Positions 24,487 to 32,502 of a stretch of 40,133 bases of DNA are shown piece after piece. Under the pieces are notes generated by a model. The model made no database searches and was not told the origin of the DNA. It saw only the letters and a list, made by a program, of their open reading frames with translations. The stretch's first letter is position 1; each line of letters begins with the position of its first letter. The stretch lies in NCBI GenBank assembly GCA_040007395.1, contig JBDTVG010000283.1, positions 1 through 40,133 on the forward strand. Reading direction: 5' to 3'. The translations under genes and the position numbers were made by a program. This DNA comes from DATGFK01 sp040007395 (GTDB taxonomy: Bacteria; Chloroflexota; Anaerolineae; Aggregatilineales; UBA2796).

Positions 24487-27400
24487 CTACGGCGCAGAGG
24501 TCGGCGGGAAGATCGGTCTAAGCGTTGCGGAAGGCTCAAGCGCAGGCTGGATCGTCACTGGGTTGCCGTTCGTGTCCGTTGGGAGTTGTGCGGGCGGTTG
24601 GGTCACGAACCCACCCGGCGGCTGAGTCGGCACTATCGGCACGTCGGTTGGGTTGCCACCCGGCGTAATAGTTGCATTGTTGCCCGGAGTGGCGGTAGCA
24701 GCACCCCCCGCCAGATTATTCACAATAACCGGAATAACTAGCTTGGCGTTGCGGCCTTGCCCATCGACAGCAAACAGTCGCACGGTATATGCGCCATTGG
24801 GTCGGGTTGTGGTATCCCAGCGTCCCAGAAATGAGTTGTCGCCAGAAGGTTGAGCGCTGGTTGGCCCATCGACAATCGTGAACTGAGTCGCGTTAAGCCC
24901 CTCGCCAACTTCAATCTGGTAGCGATTGAAGCCGGGGACAAACACCGATCCGCGTACTTCGACCAAGCCATTCACGCTCTGGTTGGGTTGTGGATTGCTG
25001 ATCCTCAGAGTCGGGCGCGGCGTGTTGGCATCGCACGAAGCGGTGGGCGGCGGGACAACGGGTAAAGTGAGCTTATGGTCAGTCGCCCACTTCTGGCCTG
25101 CCGGGTCAGCGTTGAGCCACGCAATCGCCGTCTCATCGTTGATGACTAGAAAAGTACGATTCTCCACGTAGTCTGGGCAGTTATTATTGGCGATTAGCCC
25201 GCTGAACGAATCGACCTGTACCGTCTTGAAGAGCGCATCAGCGGACGGTGGCGGGTTCGGCGCGAAATAGACATCCGTGCGGCGGTTCGGGCAGTCCGGG
25301 AAATCCAGCGTGCCGTAGTCGGCGCAGATCGTCGCCTGCTGGACATTCGGCGGGGCTTGGAACTGCATGACTGGTTGTCCAGCAAGGGCTTGCACCATCA
25401 CTTGTTTCCAGATCGGAGCCGCGCCTGTAACACCACTAGTGCCTTGCATTGGCGTGTTGTCATTATTGCCGACCCACACCCCAACCACGAGCTGCGGCGT
25501 GTAGCCAATTGTCCAGTTGTCTTTGGAATCGTTGGTCGTACCTGTCTTGACCGCCGCCGGACGACCATCGCTCAAGGCCAGCGCGTTACCAAATTCCTGC
25601 TGCCGCGCTGCGTTGTCGGAGAGAATGTTTGTCATCAGGTAGGCGATGGCGGGTTCGATAACCTGCGAAGCCGGGTGATCTTTGGCCTCGAACACGACTT
25701 TTTCCTGATCGCCATCTTTGGTGGTGACTTTGGTAATCGCATAGCTGTCAACACGCTTACCGCCATTGGCGATGACCGAGTAGCCACGAACCATATCGAT
25801 CAGGGGTACTTCGACCCCGCCGAGCGCCGATCCCAGACCAGCCGTTTCGGGCTGCGTCAGGGGGAATTCAACGCCGATACGAGTAGTAAACGCCTTGAAG
25901 CGATCAATCCCGACAAATTGTAGGGTCTTGACGGCAGGGATATTAAAGGAGTTATCGATTGAGTTACGCATGGACTGTGGCCCATGAAACCGACCATCAT
26001 AGTTGCGCGGGCAGTAGCCGGGAGCCGCCCCAAAACAGCTTGGCACATCCCAGATAATGGTGGAGGGAGTCATGTAATTGTTGTTCGGGTCACGTTCCAT
26101 CGCTGCCAGATAGACAAATGGCTTGATCGACGAACCGGGTTGGCGTGGTGCAACCGTTACATTGAACTGCCCCGGAATATCTTTGCTGTTGAAATCGACA
26201 CTGCCCACCATTGCCACAATCGCGCCGTCGTCGGGCTTGATCGCCAAGACTGCGCCGTTCGTCACGTGCAGCGCTTTCAGCGCCGCAATTTGGGTCTTGA
26301 CCGCTTGGTCAGCAATATCCTGAACCTTCGGATCGATAGTCGTGTAGACATTGAAGCCCGAACTATAGAGTGCGTCCTTGCCAAATTGTTCTTCGAGCAA
26401 CTGCTGGACATAGTTGACGAAATGCGGGTAGATCGCGGTATTGGTTGGCGGACGGAAGACTTTCGCCTTGATCTGTGCGACCAGTACGACTGCCGCATCT
26501 ACATCAGCTTTGTTGACACAGAACTGCCCCTTGTCATAGGGCGCATGTTCCATCTGGATGCAGCTCCCCCTCGCTAACAAGGCCAAAATATCGTCCATGC
26601 GCTTGAAGGTTGCGTCGCGGTTAAGCACGGGATCGTAGGTCGCCGGGGCTTGGACTAGCCCCGCCAAGAAAGCCGACTCAGCCAGATTCAGATCCTTCGC
26701 GCTCTTGTTGAAATAGGTTTGCGAGGCGGCCTCGATGCCGTAGGATAGATTCCCGTAGTAAACCGTGTTCAGGTAGAACTCAAGGATCTGGCTCTTGGTG
26801 TAACGCCGCGCCACTTCCGACGAGACGATGATCTCGGTGATCTTACGCGACGAAGAACGATCCTGCGCTGCGCCGGGGTCAAGGACGAGGGCACGGGTCA
26901 ACTGCTGCGTGAGTCCGCTTGCGCCGGAGACTGCGCCGCCTGCCGACAGATTTGACGTTATGGCACGGACAATACCCACCGGGTCAAAGCCGGGGTTGTC
27001 GTAGAATCGTTGATCTTCGGTGCGGATTGTCGCCGCAATCAGATAGGGCGAGATTTTGTTGAGCGGTACTTGGATACGCGCCCCAGAATTTGGATCGTTG
27101 ATCTGGTATAGAACGCGCCCATTTTTATCCATAATGCGGGCCGACTGTGCCGCCGCTTGTACGGCATCGCCCAATTTAGTAATCTGTGAATCGTAGCGCT
27201 GGATGATCGAGAAGTAGCCGAACACAACGACGGCAAGCCCAACTAGCGTGCCGATCAGCGCCAGAAAGAAGCTGACTAGGGCGACACGTACCAGACAGCC
27301 GGTTGCCCGTTGGCGGTCTGCCAGAACACCAGACGGCGGCGTACCGTAATCGGGTTGCTCGCCGGGCTGGAGACCGGGCGATGTCCCTGCCGTGCCGCGT

Positions 27401-28611
27401 CCTGCTGCTGCCGGAACTGCCCCCGCCGCAACTGCTGCCATGGGCTGCGTCACCTGAGAAGTGCCACTGGGCATGGTCATGCCGCCGTCGAAGCCCGCCG
27501 CTGCTGTACTAGCAGCAGGTCGCGATGCCCGGTCAAGGTAGCGCGGAGTCCCCGTGACAGGTTGGACGGCTATGGTTTCTTCGCTGGTCGGTTCTTCGAC
27601 CACCGGTTCTTTCGATCTCATCACGCTGTCAAGGCGGGGCGCTGCCAGATTAACCATCGTTGCGCCGGGGTCGAAGATAGGAACACGCTGCGGCAGCGGC
27701 CCCACATCATAGGGCTGGGCGCTGGGTTGTGTACTCCCCGAAACTCGCGACAGGACGTTGGCGGCAGGTTTGCCAGCCGGGACATCATCTTGCGGTTTAC
27801 CGGGACGCGCCGAGGGAATCCAGTCCTTGCCGTTATAGTTGTACCAGCGGTCAGTTTCCAACCCGATCATCCACCAGTAGCCGTCCTCATCGAGGATCAT
27901 CAGCTTACGGAGTTCGTCTTGCAATTGAGCGCGGGTCAGCGTCCCGGAGTTGTAGCGGCGGCGCAATACGTGGACGGCTTTTTCCACATCTTCGTAGCGT
28001 TTGAGCAGTTCCGGGCTAACGGGTTTGGGCGCGACAGGCGCTTCGGCAACTGGCTCCGCAACGGTTACGGCTTCTGGGGGCGCTTCAACCGGGGCATCAT
28101 CGGCGGGGACGTTGGCAACTTCGGCAGGGCTTTCAGCGACTACTACCGCCGCCGCTTGCTTTCCAGTATCGCCGCGTGGCGTGTAAACCGAAGCCGGATC
28201 TTGGGCGAGTGGTTCGGATGGATCTTGATCGACTGCCGACACTTCACTTGCCACTGACGCGGCAAGCGGATCGCTCGTTGCGCTGCTAGCGGCTTCGGCA
28301 CTGCTGACAAAGCCCTTGCCGGGAACGTAATTGCTATAGTCGGCCTCAGTAGACAGCGCCGCCCCTGCTGGGACATCGATGGCAGGCTTGGGAGTCAGGG
28401 CAGCGGCGCGTTCTGCCGCTTCGGGCGGGACGTACCAGTCGCCATTTTGCTGAGGAGTGGAACCGGGCATGGGCGTTTCATTCGTCTGGCTACCGTCAGG
28501 TTGAGACTGGGCATAAGCCGTCATCTCCTGCTCGGTCATTGCATTCTTGGGCACAAACCAACCACCTGCGTTCTCGGACGGTGGGCGGGATTCTTCTGGA
28601 CGGTCAGACAT
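24487..28611 (-). CDS. Class A penicillin-binding protein (PBP1A-like) with a long cytoplasmic extension
   Basis: 1374 residues, against about 650-900 usual for the family. Order: about 435 N-terminal residues, cytoplasmic, with three G-x-[WFY]-[FY]-V-P type motifs (GWFVP, GDWYVP, NYVPGKGFV), Pro/Ala-rich stretches, and a compact block at about 205-275 (RRRYNSGTLTRAQLQDEL, then GYWWMIGLETDRWYNYN); TM about 437-467; GT51 transglycosylase about 500-680 (catalytic Glu in RTEDQRFYD); transpeptidase with SSIK (Ser about 827), SIDNS and KTGTT; then an Ig-like domain about 1197-1300 and a Thr/Pro tail. It polymerises and cross-links peptidoglycan. GAGGTGA precedes the ATG. The N-terminal block recurs in my memory of Chloroflexota proteins. 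Confidence 0.93.
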   Translation of the reverse strand: MSDRPEESRPPSENAGGWFVPKNAMTEQEMTAYAQSQPDGSQTNETPMPGSTPQQNGDWYVPPEAAERAAALTPKPAIDVPAGAALSTEADYSNYVPGKGFVSSAEAASSATSDPLAASVASEVSAVDQDPSEPLAQDPASVYTPRGDTGKQAAAVVVAESPAEVANVPADDAPVEAPPEAVTVAEPVAEAPVAPKPVSPELLKRYEDVEKAVHVLRRRYNSGTLTRAQLQDELRKLMILDEDGYWWMIGLETDRWYNYNGKDWIPSARPGKPQDDVPAGKPAANVLSRVSGSTQPSAQPYDVGPLPQRVPIFDPGATMVNLAAPRLDSVMRSKEPVVEEPTSEETIAVQPVTGTPRYLDRASRPAASTAAAGFDGGMTMPSGTSQVTQPMAAVAAGAVPAAAGRGTAGTSPGLQPGEQPDYGTPPSGVLADRQRATGCLVRVALVSFFLALIGTLVGLAVVVFGYFSIIQRYDSQITKLGDAVQAAAQSARIMDKNGRVLYQINDPNSGARIQVPLNKISPYLIAATIRTEDQRFYDNPGFDPVGIVRAITSNLSAGGAVSGASGLTQQLTRALVLDPGAAQDRSSSRKITEIIVSSEVARRYTKSQILEFYLNTVYYGNLSYGIEAASQTYFNKSAKDLNLAESAFLAGLVQAPATYDPVLNRDATFKRMDDILALLARGSCIQMEHAPYDKGQFCVNKADVDAAVVLVAQIKAKVFRPPTNTAIYPHFVNYVQQLLEEQFGKDALYSSGFNVYTTIDPKVQDIADQAVKTQIAALKALHVTNGAVLAIKPDDGAIVAMVGSVDFNSKDIPGQFNVTVAPRQPGSSIKPFVYLAAMERDPNNNYMTPSTIIWDVPSCFGAAPGYCPRNYDGRFHGPQSMRNSIDNSFNIPAVKTLQFVGIDRFKAFTTRIGVEFPLTQPETAGLGSALGGVEVPLIDMVRGYSVIANGGKRVDSYAITKVTTKDGDQEKVVFEAKDHPASQVIEPAIAYLMTNILSDNAARQQEFGNALALSDGRPAAVKTGTTNDSKDNWTIGYTPQLVVGVWVGNNDNTPMQGTSGVTGAAPIWKQVMVQALAGQPVMQFQAPPNVQQATICADYGTLDFPDCPNRRTDVYFAPNPPPSADALFKTVQVDSFSGLIANNNCPDYVENRTFLVINDETAIAWLNADPAGQKWATDHKLTLPVVPPPTASCDANTPRPTLRISNPQPNQSVNGLVEVRGSVFVPGFNRYQIEVGEGLNATQFTIVDGPTSAQPSGDNSFLGRWDTTTRPNGAYTVRLFAVDGQGRNAKLVIPVIVNNLAGGAATATPGNNATITPGGNPTDVPIVPTQPPGGFVTQPPAQLPTDTNGNPVTIQPALEPSATLRPIFPPTSAP

Positions 28612-28760
28612 AAATCACCTCAAAAGGCAATGCGAAAATTAACTTCCCTAAAACATACTGGAATTAAATGGCAATTATACATCATGCCTGACAATAGCGA
28701 TAAAATCAAAGATTACAGATCGCCGTCATGGCAAACGCATCAAATTAGGCTTTAAGAATA

Positions 28761-28863
28761 GTTGACCCCTATCCCCCAGCCCTTTCCCCGCAAGCAGGGA
28801 AAGGGAGCGCGGACTGATTTCCAAGTCCCTCCTCGCTGGGGGAGGGACTTAGGGTGGGGTTGA
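28761..28863. repeat. Dispersed palindromic repeat, copy 7
   Basis: Best full copy: begins GTTGACCCCTATCCCCC and ends TTAGGGTGGGGTTGA, giving terminal inverted repeats. Two hairpins inside (CCTTTCCCCGCAAGC/GGGAAAGGGAG and CCCTCCTCGC/GGGGGAGGG). Lies upstream of the gene at 29042 in a 430-bp gap. Confidence 0.85.
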
Positions 28864-28913
28864 TTTTTAATGCGGTTGGCCTGAGAGCGCCGTGGCAAAT
28901 TTCGCACGGCTGA

Positions 28914-28939
28914 ATTTCTTATCAACATTTCTTATCAAC
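28914..28939. repeat. Perfect 13-bp tandem direct repeat
   Basis: ATTTCTTATCAAC twice in a row (28914-28926, 28927-28939), in the promoter region of the gene at 29042, about 100 bp before its start. Could be a pair of regulator half-sites. Confidence 0.7.
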
Positions 28940-29041
28940 TGCAAATAGCCCAAGGTAGGTGATTGATATACAATACGTAACATATAGAGTTGTGCGAATC
29001 CATCGGCAGAACCCCGAAAGTGATTTACTCTGAGGCTCACT

Positions 29042-30400
29042 ATGCGAAAATTTGTTATTGAAGACAAACGCGATATTGCTCCTTTTAATGAACTGGCTCG
29101 CGAACTGCGTATCCTAAATAAACCGCTTTGGTTGACCCAGCGTGACGCACTCGCTAAATACTGCGACGACGAGGTTCCGGTAACTTCGCTGGACGGTGTA
29201 CCCGGTGACCACGAAGAAATGATCGTACATCGCGATAATTTGTACTTCGATGAACCGTTCGTCGATGACTTTATCAAGCGGGCGCGTGAAACAAAACAGG
29301 CCTGTCGGGCGGCGTTCTCGACGGATGATAAAGCCTTTATGACCTATGCCTTGCCCTTGGCGCAGGGGATTAAAGCAGTGTCTCGTCGCGACTTGAACGG
29401 CAAGCTCATCCGCGATACACGCGGCAAAGAGACGACCGGACATTACGAGGTGGATTTGTGGTATTTACCGCATGGCTACCAACCGGACGAACCAGTCGTT
29501 CCGATTGTGGTCAGCAGCGGGTGGACTGAAGCTGGCTATTATTCCGTACCGGACTATATGAGCAATCAGGGCGATCTGACGCACTACCTGACCAAGCGTA
29601 GTATGCTGTCTATCGAAAATTGGATACACGTTTTCTACGCCAATATTATCATGGGCATCTTCTCCGAAGGCCATCGCTACGAACACAAAGTCGAAGGCAG
29701 TAACCTGTTCCGCCTAAAGGTTTTATGGCAAGCGCTGCTCGAACAGAAGCAAGTGTTGTCTTGTTCGGAATTCGTCCATATTGGCGAAAACTGTATCATC
29801 GATCCGACGGCAATCATTCAAGGGCCAACCTTTATTGGCGATAACTGCACGATTGGCCCCGGCACGGTCATCGGTAACTGTTATATCGGCAATAATGTCA
29901 ATATCTCGCAGGGGTGCGAAGTGATGCTCAGTGTGATCAGCGATGGCTGTTTCTTGCCATTTCGGTCAGCGATGTTTATGACTGTGTTGATGGAAAATAG
30001 CATCGTGGCGCAGAACACCTGCCTGCAAATGTGCGTCATTGGGCGGGATAGTTTTATCGGCGCGGGGACGACCTTCACCGACTTTAACCTGCTGCCGACA
30101 CCACTCAGAGTCGAGGCAATGGACGGTAAGATGGAGAAAACCGGGCAGGTCGTGCTAGGCGGCTGTGTCGGACATAACTGTCGTCTGGGTTCTGGGTTGA
30201 TCCTATATCCGGCGCGCATGATCGAATCCGATGTGATCCTGTTTGCTACCCCGACTCGCCGGGTAATCAAGAAAAATATCTCCTACGAAGAAAGCGATCA
30301 CCACGAACTACGCCCAGAGATCGCCCGCTTGCATAAACAGAAGTACCCACGTCGTCACGAAGAAATAGGCGAAGCTGCCTTCTTGGAAGACTGGGGCTAA
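29042..30400 (+). CDS. Left-handed beta-helix (hexapeptide repeat) protein
   Basis: 452 residues. The first about 240 residues have no recognised fold; no nucleotidyltransferase signature (GGxGTRL) is present, so it is not a complete GlmU. From about 243 hexapeptide repeats are clear (IGENCIIDPTAIIQG, IGDNCTIGPGTVIGN, VIGRDSFIGAGTTF, LGGCVGHNCRLGSGLILYP), the coil type found in sugar or acyl transferases and in carbonic anhydrases. It ends 9 bp before the acyl-ACP reductase-like gene, so an acyl transferase role linked to it is an attractive but unproven idea. Confidence 0.75.
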   Translation: MRKFVIEDKRDIAPFNELARELRILNKPLWLTQRDALAKYCDDEVPVTSLDGVPGDHEEMIVHRDNLYFDEPFVDDFIKRARETKQACRAAFSTDDKAFMTYALPLAQGIKAVSRRDLNGKLIRDTRGKETTGHYEVDLWYLPHGYQPDEPVVPIVVSSGWTEAGYYSVPDYMSNQGDLTHYLTKRSMLSIENWIHVFYANIIMGIFSEGHRYEHKVEGSNLFRLKVLWQALLEQKQVLSCSEFVHIGENCIIDPTAIIQGPTFIGDNCTIGPGTVIGNCYIGNNVNISQGCEVMLSVISDGCFLPFRSAMFMTVLMENSIVAQNTCLQMCVIGRDSFIGAGTTFTDFNLLPTPLRVEAMDGKMEKTGQVVLGGCVGHNCRLGSGLILYPARMIESDVILFATPTRRVIKKNISYEESDHHELRPEIARLHKQKYPRRHEEIGEAAFLEDWG

Positions 30401-30409
30401 CGGGATCTG

Positions 30410-31543
30410 ATGACTATGCCATACGCCGATCCGTCCACTGTTACCGATACGTTCGCTTTCATTATTCACCCCATCAACCCCAAACGCGATGTCAGTCGCA
30501 AGTGGCCTATCGTTGGCAAAGTGCTGACGGAAGGGCAAGTCAACTATCTTTCGGCGTTTTTTCCTCCGGTGTACATCTCCGAGATTAACGGTGTGCGCTC
30601 CGAAGCGACTGGACGTGAGGCGAAAGGCTGGTTTATCGCCTGCCCGTTCACGCCACAGCGAATGCTGCAACTGCCCGTCAATATGGTCTACGATAAGATT
30701 GTGGCCTGTGGGCGCAAAGCCGAAAAACTCGGTGCGCGGATCATGGGTCTGGGCGCGTACACGTCGGTGGTGGGCGATGCCGGACGTACCATTGCGGATC
30801 GGTTGGAGATGCCTGTCACCACTGGCGACAGTTATACGATTATGATGGCGGTGGAAGCTGTCCGCAAAGCCGCCGAAGTCATGGGTATTCCGCTGGAAAC
30901 GGCGACTGCCGCTGTTGTCGGCGCAACCGGGGCGATTGGCAATGTCTGCGCGCAAATGCTGGCAAACGATGTAGCGGAACTGCGCCTCATCGGGCGGCGG
31001 CTTGACGCGGTGAACGAGGTTCGCGAGAAGTGCGAGGGTCGCCGTGCTATCGTCAGTGCCAGCACGGATATGGATATGATCTACGATGCGGATCTGATCT
31101 TGACTGTGACCAGCGCGATCAACAGTGTGATACATCCCGAACATCTAAAGCCCGGTGCAGTGGTGTGTGATGTGGCGCGTCCGCGTGATGTCTCGCGGTT
31201 GGTGGCTGACCAACGCAACGATGTACTGGTCATCGAAGGCGGCATGGTCGAAGTCCCCGGCCCAGTCGATTTCCACTTCGATTTTGGCTTTCCCCCCGGC
31301 AAAGCCTTCGCCTGTATGGCAGAAACGATGGCACTAGCGCTCGAAGGTCGCTACGAAGATTACAGCGTTGGCAAATCGCTGACCGTCGAACACGCCACCG
31401 AAATTGGCGCGATCTGTGCGCGGCATGGCTTCAAGTTAAGCGGTTTTCGCAGCTTTGAGCGGCCTGTCACACCAGAGCAGATCGCCCTTGTGCGTGAGTA
31501 TGCACAGGTCAGCCGCAAACATTGGACTCCGGTTCACGCTTAA
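30410..31543 (+). CDS. Long-chain acyl-ACP reductase-like protein (fatty aldehyde forming)
   Basis: 377 residues. It follows the cyanobacterial acyl-ACP reductase (AAR) in several blocks: FAFIIHP near the start, LGAYTSVV, TGDSYTIMM, AVVGATGAIG (cofactor site, about 171-177), DADLILTVTS, VIEGGMVEVPG, and GKAFACMAETMALALEG followed by EIGAICARHGFKLSGF. The Cys302 in FACMAE lines up with the catalytic Cys (Cys294 in Synechococcus as I recall). AAR reduces acyl-ACP or acyl-CoA with NADPH to a fatty aldehyde. No aldehyde deformylating oxygenase is nearby, so the product may go to alcohols or ether lipids. Start could also be the ATG at 30416. Pairs with the hexapeptide gene. Confidence 0.82.
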   Translation: MTMPYADPSTVTDTFAFIIHPINPKRDVSRKWPIVGKVLTEGQVNYLSAFFPPVYISEINGVRSEATGREAKGWFIACPFTPQRMLQLPVNMVYDKIVACGRKAEKLGARIMGLGAYTSVVGDAGRTIADRLEMPVTTGDSYTIMMAVEAVRKAAEVMGIPLETATAAVVGATGAIGNVCAQMLANDVAELRLIGRRLDAVNEVREKCEGRRAIVSASTDMDMIYDADLILTVTSAINSVIHPEHLKPGAVVCDVARPRDVSRLVADQRNDVLVIEGGMVEVPGPVDFHFDFGFPPGKAFACMAETMALALEGRYEDYSVGKSLTVEHATEIGAICARHGFKLSGFRSFERPVTPEQIALVREYAQVSRKHWTPVHA

Positions 31544-31587
31544 ATCACTTTTGACTCAAACCGCTTAACAGATACCAAGCATAGCTT

Positions 31588-32223
31588 ATGACAGAAAATG
31601 CCCAATTAAGCAAAACATTTCTTGTCGAAGGCTGTACCAGATTTGCAGTAATGTTCGTAATACTCATTGTCCCTGTGCTCATCTACACCTCACGCTCTGT
31701 CATATCTAAAATTGTAATTTATCCGTTTGATATGCAGATCCCATTTATTTTTGGTGGCTGGATTGGTGCGATTTCACTATCTATCGTAGCTTCCGCCATT
31801 TATGCAGCAGGACGGATGTTTGGCTTATTAAAGCCTCGTCATACCAAAATGCTCAGGATGGTTATTGCCGTTATCGGCGCAATCGCTATCGCACAATTTG
31901 CGCCGATAACGGCGACAGACGAACAAATATATTTCGACCAACATAGAGATGATTTTCAGCACCAGATTGAGCTTATTCAACAGGGGAAAACGTTCCATCA
32001 ATATAATAATTTAGGCGTATATACGCCAAGCGGGTCACATACTATTGTTTTCTCATATTTCGCTCAGGGCTTTAAGACTGAATACGCCTATGTTTATGCC
32101 CCCAAATATTCTGAGCTGGCTGGTGTCATTACATGTTCTGCCATAGAAGGCTCAGGTGGTGTTGGTCAAATCTATGCTACACTTGCCACTAATTGGTATT
32201 TGTGTTATCGCACTGGAAACTGA
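31588..32223 (+). CDS. AT-rich membrane protein of unknown function
   Basis: 211 residues: two or three N-terminal membrane segments (FAVMFVILIVPVLIYTS, IPFIFGGWIGAISLSIVASA, MVIAVIGAIAIAQ) followed by about 110 polar residues likely outside the membrane, with YFAQGFKTEYAYVYAPKYS and a Cys pair near the C-terminus. No family recognised. The codons are clearly richer in A/T than those of the neighbouring genes (about 35% GC counted at 31681-31740), a sign of recent acquisition. A perfect 16-bp inverted repeat lies within the frame at 31867-31913. Confidence 0.65.
   Translation: MTENAQLSKTFLVEGCTRFAVMFVILIVPVLIYTSRSVISKIVIYPFDMQIPFIFGGWIGAISLSIVASAIYAAGRMFGLLKPRHTKMLRMVIAVIGAIAIAQFAPITATDEQIYFDQHRDDFQHQIELIQQGKTFHQYNNLGVYTPSGSHTIVFSYFAQGFKTEYAYVYAPKYSELAGVITCSAIEGSGGVGQIYATLATNWYLCYRTGN
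31867..31913. repeat. Perfect 16-bp inverted repeat inside a coding region
   Basis: GCCGTTATCGGCGCAA (31867-31882) and its exact complement (31898-31913) around a 15-nt loop, within the third membrane segment of the 31588 gene. The stem could pause translation or transcription. Confidence 0.9.
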
Positions 32224-32456
32224 TATTGATATGTCCTCTCATATCCTCGTTTAGCTGAGTCGTGCAAATAATCATAGTCCAGCTTATTAAAAACCTGACT
32301 CCAGTCACTTAGCGAGAAAAGCAGATCTTGTAGAACGTGCTTAACAGGTCGCCCTTGTGCGAGTGCAGGTTATCATAATTTACCTCTACAATCCGCAGTT
32401 TTTCGTTCCATCCTGAAAAGTTGTAGCATTTAACACAAGTTTAATTTCAGACGGCT

Positions 32457-32465
32457 TGTTATAAT
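32457..32465 (+). promoter_or_regulatory. Extended -10 promoter of the GH57 gene
   Basis: TGTTATAAT is a perfect extended -10 (TGn plus TATAAT). Predicted start of transcription near 32471; ribosome site GGGGGT (32491-32496) lies 6 nt before the ATG at 32503. Confidence 0.6.
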
Positions 32466-32502
32466 TTTTGTGCCTGACTTATTGGTACTAGGGGGTAAAT
32501 GG

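Noticed and set aside
27310..28257. 315-residue plus-strand open frame
   Set aside because: Antisense shadow of the penicillin-binding protein N-terminus; composition is Arg/Cys-rich as expected for a shadow.
30308..31144. 278-residue minus-strand open frame
   Set aside because: Antisense to the acyl-ACP reductase-like gene; codon pattern follows that gene.
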